Part shown: positions 41,101 to 50,100 of the stretch, piece after piece
Layout of the letters: each line of letters starts with the position of its first letter
How positions within the stretch are numbered: the stretch's first letter is position 1
NCBI GenBank assembly: GCA_905221605.1
Contig: CAJNDS010002379.1
Location: 1,075,001-1,137,000 of the forward strand
Reading direction: 5' to 3'
Length of the DNA: 62,000 nt
DNA from: Symbiodinium natans
Taxonomy: Eukaryota; Sar; Dinophyceae; Suessiales; Symbiodiniaceae
The notes under the pieces: model-generated
What the model was told of the DNA's origin: nothing
The model's database searches: none
What the model saw: only the letters and a program-made list of their open reading frames with translations
Made by a program: the position numbers and the translations under genes

Positions 41101-44100
41101 GGTGCGAGGATCACAGCAAGACCCGGAAGGACAGGGCCTACGCCTTCGAAGCGCGGTTGTCGAGCCTGGACGACGCGTCATGCACCGAGCCTGGGGGCGG
41201 AAGCCGGGAGCTCCTCCGCTACGACGGGGAAGAGCCTCTCGAGCTCTCGCCAGGCGACGGGGTGCTGGTGCCTGTCGTGCGGGAGCAAGGAGTCTCCGCA
41301 GAGGGATCCCTGTCCGAGGTAGTGCTTCCGGTGGAATGCGGGGTCGAGGCCGTACCAGGCCTTTGGCCCACAGGAGAGGGAAAGGGGTTTGTGTTGCTCG
41401 CAGCCCAAGAGTGCGATCACTCTCTCCAGCCGGGCGAGGTTGTTGCGGAAGTGCGTTCCGGCCTCGTAAGCACTGCGGCCTGTGGTTGTGGCGCGGTTGA
41501 GACGGTTTTCGAGTCGGAGCCGTCTCCGCAGGCATGTGCGGATTGTGGGGTCGCCGTTGCCTCGGTTGACCACGACCCGTGCTTTGCTTGCGGGTCCGCG
41601 TCCAGGGCCGCGGCAAGAAGCTTCCAAGGTTGTTCCTCGTGTGCGCGGTCCTTTGGGCGGCTGCGTACCGGCGCCAGGATCGGTGTGCTATCGGTCCTTG
41701 CTGCGGTGACTGTTCTCGCTTCGGTGTGGGGCGGGAGCGGCCCGGTTGGGCGCCCTGTTGAGGAGCCTGGAGTGCTTACTTGCTTGGACCACCTTCCAAG
41801 CGTCGACAGCTGGTGGGAGGCGCCGGGTGGTTACGCGTCTGTGTGGGGTAGGCGCCCTGCGCAGAAGGACCTCGGGACTCTGGCGGTCGAGAAGGCGCCT
41901 TACGAAACGTGCTTGCTTCAGCGCGTAGGTGAGGCGTGGCGTCTCTGGGACACGAGGGATTTGCGTGTGGCGGAAAGCGTTGCGTGTAGCGATGAAGTTC
42001 CCGTCACCGAACGCCTCGCGGTCTTTAGGACGCGCAAGGGGCCACGCTGGGCTGGCTGGCGTGAGGGATCGGCCACGGCTGGAAGAGGCGCAAGTGATGC
42101 TGTGCGCCCAGCAGACGCGGTCGATACGGCGCGCTGCCCGAGCTATCATATCGTGGAGAGCTGGGACATCGAGAAGATGATCGAAGAACCTCCAACGGAC
42201 TACTATTATGAGAAGCTCGCGGCAGATATGCGCGCCCGGCATCCTAAAGCGTGCCCGCACCTCCTCGACCACCTCGTTTCCTTAGAGGGTTTCCTAGATA
42301 AGTCAATCTTGTTTGGCTTCTCCTTTGGAATCAGCAAGGCCGAAGTTTGTGTCTCCAAAGGCAAGCTCCTGGGACACAACATTGGGCGGGACGGGAGTTC
42401 GCCTGACGAAGAGCGTTGTCAGGCGGTGATTGACTTTCCCCCGCTCTGGGAGAAGCTTCACATTCAGCAATTTTTGGGTTGCGCAAACTGGTTGCGCGGC
42501 TACCTGCCTGTTGAGTATGGGCACGCAGCCAAGATTTTAGGGCAGTGGCAGAAGCCAGGCGCCGTCTTTCCTGAAGGCGGGCTGGGCTCAGCCGCCACCG
42601 AGGGTTGCAAAGCCTTTAAAGCGATTAAGCGCATGATGCAGAATCGCATCAATTTGGCTACCTTCGACGAGGCCTCTGCTGCGGATGGGTCATGTCCCCT
42701 TGAGCAGATCGCGGATGCGTCGGGCATCGCGGTAGGGGGCAGCGTCGTGCAGATGACGCGTGACTTGAGTCAGCTCAAGGTGCTTATGACGCACTCGAAG
42801 AGCTTGACCCCCGCGCAGCAGAACTGGCCGCCCTTGATACAGGAGGCGTTCGCCCAGCTCGAGGTAAAGCGGGCGACACGCCGCATGTTTGGCTCTATTC
42901 GGACTCTGTGTTGGACAGATCATGCCAACCTTACCCGAGCGCAAACATCGGACATCGGAATGGATCCGAAGCTCGTCCGGTGGGTTGCAGAAATCCTTAT
43001 GGATGGGTCTGAAATAAGGAGCCTTAGCGGTCGCTCAGCGACGCTGGGTGACAGTTTTAGCCGCAACCCCAAGGATCGGGATGCGCTCCTTGCGGCGAGG
43101 ACGAAAGACCTCGAGGGCCTTTCGGGCCAACTCCGAGGATTCGACCTGGACCAGTACCTCGGAGAGGGTACTGAGGGTGACGGACCAGTGCCCTGGGCGG
43201 TCGGGAACGACGCCGTCCCAGAGCCTGCGGGCCGTGTCCAGGCCGCGGCTGTGCCGATGTGCGTCGTCGCGGCCCTTCCGGTGCGCGTCATGGTTGTCTT
43301 TGACTATGCGCGTTGGAAAGAGCAGGACGCAGAGCTGACTGAGATCAGGCGCGTCTTCCAAGCGAGCCTCCCTGGAGTTTCTGTGGCTGTCAGGGGTTGT
43401 TGGGGTCCGTTTGAGGATACCGACGGGCTTGCCTCGCATTTTGATTGCGGGGCCGGCAGGCTCGCAGGGACCAAGAAGATCAAGCGGATCAGGGTCGACT
43501 TGCTCACTTCGTGTGCCAAGGTTCTTAGGGAAGCTTCGGGGTTTCGTCCGCAGTTCCTCGTAGGACTTGGGCAAGGCGGGCTGGTCACAGCCGTCCTTAG
43601 GTGGCCTTTGGTTGTTGAGCTCACGCTCCAAGCAAGGAACCTGCAGCGCAAAGAAGCTAGGGCTGTAGGAGAGGCTTGGGCAGGCATCAAGGCTATCTGG
43701 GCGGTGCGGCCACGCCTTTGGCGCACGCAGCAAGGCCACTTGGAAGTGGCCGAGGCTTGTCCGGAACTCAAGAAGGATTTTCCGGAGCCTCCCCTGCGAG
43801 GTTTTGGGATCGTAGGGAAGCAGGCATTGGGGGCGGAGGTTCTGCGGTCCTTGAGGCTGGACGCGGTTCGTTCCATCGATGATGCCAGCATTAGAGGGAT
43901 GCTGGACGAACCGTCGCGACCCCTCTGGGACCATGAGGGTCTATGCATCTGCGGCAAGCGGACCTACCTGTTTTCTCGCTGCCCCGCCTGCATCGAGAAA
44001 GAGGCAGTCGATACCTCGGTGGAGATAGCCGAGCGGGAGGAGCTCGAACCTCCGCTTGAGGGCGACCTTGAGGCCCATGAGGTGGGCCTAGAGGTCAACT

Positions 44101-47100
44101 CCGTCCTTGCGACCTTGGATAGGACAGGAGGTTTGTTTAGGGTTAGGTCCTCAACCATCCAGCAATGGGCGGTAGGGTTCAGGACTACGCCCAAGGATGC
44201 TCCCGTTCCCACAGCATATGGCATGCTGAGTGGGAAGATATGGAAGAAGGGCCATTCCATGAAGCTCAGCCTCGGCTCCCAGCACAAGGATCTTTCCAAG
44301 TGGGGCGATGTGAAGCCTTACTGGACCACATGGGTGGTTAGAGAAGATGGTGCTGTGGTGGCGGGGCACAACTGCTCGCCCCTGGATGCGGTTCAGGGCG
44401 ACATCGTCGTGCATTGGTCGTCAGTGGTGAACTGGCACGGCCACAGACACGTCGTGAATGAGCAGTGCGAAGTGCTCTGGAGGTCTAAGGGCAAAGAGGT
44501 TGCCTTAGACCCCTCCTTCGGCAAGCTGATAGCCCTTGTGGGTAGGGTTACTCAGGTCATTGGCTGGCGGGTAACCGGAGAAGCCTCGGATCCCCGCAGT
44601 TCTGCCCGGCAGGCGTCAAGGGTCCTTGCTCAATTCTCTGCGTCCAATGAGGGCGTAGAAGGGCATTGGACCGCGGGCGCTATCAGTCGCGGGAAGAATG
44701 CCAATGAGTGCAAGCCGAAGGATAGAGTTTTGGCGTTTATGGGTGAGGAGCACAAGGGCCCTGCAGTGGTTCTAGAGCTCGTCAGCCATAGCCCCATCCT
44801 GTGCATTTGGGACCATTCCTCAACCAAGGTCAAGGTCGAGTTTAAGGGCGGTGTTCAGTCTTTGAGCCTGATCGCGGAGGAGGACGAAAATCGTCGTGAG
44901 CAGCTTGCGGTCGAAGCAAGGGACGCGGCGAACATTTCGGAGTTCCGAGTCACGGGATCCCTTCGTACGGCGTGGTACGAGGGCCAGCGGCGCGATCCCT
45001 CATTGGCGGGCTCGATTCGCAAGCCGGAGCCGCCGATGGTGATATCCGGAGACGGGTTGCTGGAGCGCGAGGTGACCCTCAGGACGGGTCAAACCGTCGT
45101 CGTCCCAGTGGTTCCCAACGGGGCTGCGGGCGCGAATGGGGTGACCTGGCGCCGCGCCTGCTACAATTCAGTCCACTGTGGAGTCCTTGGGGCCCATAGG
45201 TCTGCCGAGGTTACCATCAAACTGCTGGAGAGGGCAGTCTGGTGGCCCGATTTGGAGAAAGATGTGCGGACCTGGGTCGCCAAGTGTCTCGCCTGCATTA
45301 AAGGCCGCTCTCGACCGACGAAGGTTGAAGCTCGTGCGGTCAAGTGTGGCGCCGAGACTTGCTGGCAGGAAGTCAGCGTGGACTGTGAGGGTCCGAACCG
45401 AGAGGACAGGGAGGGGCATAGGTACTCGCTTACGTACTTTGATTGCCTCAGTCATGCTGTCCTCCTCGAGCCTATGAGGTCCCTGACTCATGCGGAAGTC
45501 AGGAGGGCGTTCGTGCGCTGTGTGCTTCGCAGCAGGACGATCCCGAGCCTCATCAGGTCGGACAGAGGGCCAGAGTTCAAGAATGCGCTCATGGCAGAAC
45601 TCAGCGCTATGCTTGGGACCGAGTGGCGGTTCAGCGCGCCCTTGCGGCCTTGTGAGTTGGGCGCAAACGAGCGAGTCCACCAAGAAGTTCAAAAAGTGCT
45701 GGGGGCGGTCGTCAGGCAAGTCGGCGCCTCCCTTTCCGAAGCTTGGGCGGATTGGCTCGTGGTGGCGGAGTACGTCATAGACAACACTCCGGGACCCCAC
45801 GGGTATACCCCGAGGGACCTAGAGCGGAGCTGGTCGCTCGCTCTACCACTTGAAAAGGACGTCCTGCGAGACGCCTTGCAGTTTGAACCCATCTCTGATT
45901 GGGCTCGGAGCCAGTTCAAACAGTTCTCGGAGCTAGCTGCTGCGGTCCGAGAGCACTGGACGCGGTCTTCAGAAGCGCGGGCGAAACTTGCAAATCGCCA
46001 TAGGCGCACTGTGGACCTTAAACCAGGCGACCGAGTGGTCTGGAACGCTCCGAGGGCCCGCTCAGAGGGGGCGGGGCGTGTGCCTTGGAAACCGGGTCTG
46101 ACCGGCCCCTGGCGCGTGTTGGAAGTCAAGGGCCACAGGCTCACCTTGGAGCCCGTGTCGATGGAGTCGGGGGGTACTTCTTCCGCCCGGCGCGGCCCGA
46201 TGGAGGCGCACGCAGAAGACTGCATTCTTGTTCCTGCGGATGCAGATGGCGCGGAATCCCGCGAGCCGGTCGTCTTTGAAGACGATGAAACCGGCGGGGA
46301 CGGCTCGTCTCGCCCCAGCTTAGGGCAACAGGTTCAAGGCGACGCCAAGCAGGTGGAGTTCACGCTGACCAGGCGCGGGAGGGACTTCGTCCTCCGCCTT
46401 GGCGACCGCATTGCCTATCGGGGCGTAGGTGGAGGCCCGAAGGTGTGCAGGTTAGGACGGGTCACGCAGGTGGATGCGGCCCGTGCGCAGGTCGGCGTCC
46501 ATCGCTATCTCCCCGACGCCAGCGGGGTTCGCGTCAAATGGCGGCTTGCATATATCGCCGAGGACGGAGCGCTCACGCTTTCAGAAGGGACCCGTCCGGC
46601 CCATGAAGCGGTTTCTGTGAAGGAAATCATTTCCAAAATCGACCTAAACCGCGACGGCGTGCTTGCTGCAGCCTCGGCCAGAAAGTTGGACAAGGGGGCG
46701 TATTCGTTGCAGGACAGGACCCTCGAGCGAGCGTCTCGTGCCGGCACGAGTGTGCTCTCGATCCAAGAGGCCCTCGCGGACCTCTTGGTCGCGGAACCCC
46801 GCGCGTTGCAGCCTAGGGCTTCCCCAGAGTCGGGTGCTGTCGAGAGTTGGTTCCGGCAGTATTTCCTTGGTGGGGTTGCTGATGTCTTAGAGGTTGCTTG
46901 GGGTGACGCGGTCGTTTCCGACGCGGCGAGGAGGCACGGGTACAGGGTTGTTCCCGCTTTTGTGCAAGGCAAGCAGGCCTACGGGATCACCTGGAACCTG
47001 GCCGCGGAAGAGCACTTAGAGGCCATTAGCGGCGCTGTTCTGCGCACAGAGCCGAAGGTGCTCGTGATTGGGCTTGAGGGCAAGAATGTGCCCCGGGCTT

Positions 47101-50100
47101 TCCTCCAGCTAGTCGTCCGGTGTGCGCAGGAACGCACGCGCGCGGGCGCCCACGTCGCGCTGCGTTTGCAGGCGCAAAAAGGCGAGTGGGAACCTTGGCG
47201 GCTAGAGGAGTGGGGCGCCTTGTTTGGGACGCTCGCTGAGCCACGCTGGCCTTGGGCTTTCGTGCGGGCTGACATGTGCCAGTTCGCGCGGGCCAGTGGC
47301 CGCGGCAACCTCGTTGAGAGCGGGGCCCTGTGGCTCGCCGACTTCAGCCTAGAATCGGTAGGTTTGAGGTGTAGTAGGCCGGATGCGTTGGGCGCAGTGC
47401 GGCACAAGCACGTTGAGCGCGCGCAAGCTGACTACAACCTCATAGGAGCGGCTTTCTGCGCCTCGCTCCAGGACCTTGGTCTGAGGGGCGCAGAAGAGCT
47501 GTGCACCGCTGCAGTTGAAAGCTTTCCAGCGACTGCGGGTGCAGATAGCGCCGCGGCTGCGCCACAGCCCTCTCCAGTCGTTCCTCTCCCGGACGTGCGG
47601 TCGGGCGAGGACCTCACGCCAGCAGAGCGTGCGGAGCTGGATAAGGAGGTGGATAAGTATGCCGCGGAGAAAGAAGCGTTTTGGCGGACCAAGGCGGACG
47701 CCAAGGACTGGGATTCCGTCCGGGCTGACCTTGAGGTCTATGCTCTTGCGGGCGAGAAGGTCGCGGAGGATCCTAGGCGCACCGAGGCCTATAGAGACCT
47801 CGTATGGTCGGGTTTGAAGATCGAGCCTGGACCAACCAGACCCGGGCTGACCGATGCTGATATCGCAGCCGTCAGGGAGGTCATACGGCGAAAGGCCGCT
47901 GGGTTCTGGGTGGAGGACACCACCAGGACCACGGTCAGGAAGTTCGCCCATGACTGCATCCCCACCGGGCCGCCGGTCTCGTCCCAGCCTCACAGTCTGA
48001 GGGGCGAGTCCGCGCAATGGGTCGACGACAAGCTTGAAGAAGAATGCAAGCGGGGTCAGTTGATCCGCGGCAGCTCGGCTTGGGGATCTGCGCCGTTTCC
48101 GACCAAGGAAATGCCCAGCTACAAGCGGCATAGGAAGCGACGCTTGGTGGTTGACTACCGCCGTGTGAATGCCCGAATTAAGCGCTCCACGTACTATTGT
48201 CGGCGGGGCAGCGATGTGCTCGCCGCCGCAGTAGGTTCGGTTTGGTATACCTTCGTGGATGCGGTTAGTGGGTTTAATCAGATTAGGAACACCAAGCGTG
48301 CTCGCGAGGTGTTGGCCATTGTGGCAAGATCAGGGAAGTATCTCCCTGTCGGCCTCACCTTTGGCCCGATTAACGGCCCAGATGACTTCAACTTTGTGGT
48401 TGATAGGGCCTATGCCCCCGGCAGAGGTAGGCGCCTTAAATATACTAAGGAGTGGATTGCCTACGTGGATGATCTTACTGTTAGGACAGGTAGGGTCATT
48501 GATGGGCAGTTTTTCACTGATGCCCAAGCCGAGGGGGCGGTGCGCGAAGCGTGCGCCAAGGGGGCGGTCGCGGCTCCTCAGAGCGCGTCGTCTGCTCTTG
48601 AAGCCTTAGGCGTTCGCGGTGCGCACAACTCCAAGCGCGCGAACCATGACGCGGCGCGCTCGGACCAGAATCACCCCACGCGCGTTCTGATGCTCAGGAT
48701 GTTGGGGCTGTTCGGGTGTTTCTGTGTTCAGGGCGGGTGTTTTTGGGGCGGGCCGTTTCCCAGGTCGCCGGTCTGCGGGCAGAAGGATTTTTCGTCGTTC
48801 GTCGCGTGCAGCTTCGTTCGTTTGTCTCGCAGCCAGTGTGTAGGAAGCAGGCCTAGAGGTTCGGTCCAAGGTCGAAGCAGAAGCCGTAGAAGCCTTAAAG
48901 CCCCGACCTTAAGGAAACTCCCCAAACCCCCGCCGCAGCGGTTCAAGTGTGTTGTAGAGCCTAGGGTAGGTAGTCCCTCCCCGCGTTCGTGCCTGTGCAC
49001 TGCGCCCCGCTGCGGGTCGCGACCAGACCGCGCGGGAGCGACCGATCGGTCGCCCGGACCTTCGTGGTCAACCACAAGGCCCCGCTGCGGGCCGTGCCCT
49101 GGCCGCGCGGGAGCGGCTGCCTACCACTACTGCACACCGGCCCCTTGCAGCGGGCCGTGTCCTGGCCGCTCAAGGGCGCGTCAGGTTTCCCTCGCCCATC
49201 GGAGGTCCAGCAAAGCCGCGGGCCTCAGTGCCGCGATGGGTGGAGGAGGGTCTAAGGGCAGGGGCAAAAGCAAGAGCCCAGGCCCTAAGGGCAGAAAGGG
49301 CCCGCCCACGATAGACGACGTGCAGCGCCTGCTAGTCCGATGCATGCGGCACGGCGAAGGTGGCTGCAGAGGCCGGTTCGGTCCGGGCGGCCTCTACCCG
49401 GTTGACGAGTTGATCGAGCAACTCGGGATCACCATCAACCAGTACAACCAGGCGGTCGCGCACGACGCCAGCCAGCGGAAACCGAGGTTGGATACCTCGC
49501 ACGCTGGTTTCCTTCGTGCCTTCCAAGGCCACTCTGCCGATTGCGGCCATCCGATGGGGTTCATGATGGAGGGCCTAAGTGAGACGGCCATCGACGACCT
49601 CATCCGTCAGTATGGACCGGCCATGTGGCACGGCACGGACTTGCATGTCGTGCCAAGCCTGTTGCAGAATGGCCTGATCCCCGGCGGCGGGCCGGGAGGC
49701 CGCCTCGGGGTTCACTACGTCCTAGGACACTGCCCCACGCAGTGGGAGGACGGAAGGCGCGGGTTCCGCCGCGGATCGACTTGCATAGTCGAGGTCCGAC
49801 TGGCGGTCCTGCGGGACGCCGGAGTGCCCATCTATGCAGGAGCGGATGGGGTGGCCCTCACTGGCCAGATTAGGGCCACCGGCATTTCCCGCATCTGGGC
49901 ACTCCCCAGGGGCTCGCCTGTCTACTCAGACTTGATAGCTGAGTTGGAAGTGGATAGGTTGGTCTTGCGTGTCGACCTAAAGAGTTTAGGCGACCCCAGT
50001 GCGGGCCCCAACCCGCCGTTGGGGCGAGGACCGAAACTGGGCACGGTCCAAGCGTCCCAAGCTGCTGCGGCCAGCAGTGGCGCGGCGAGCTCCTCGACGG

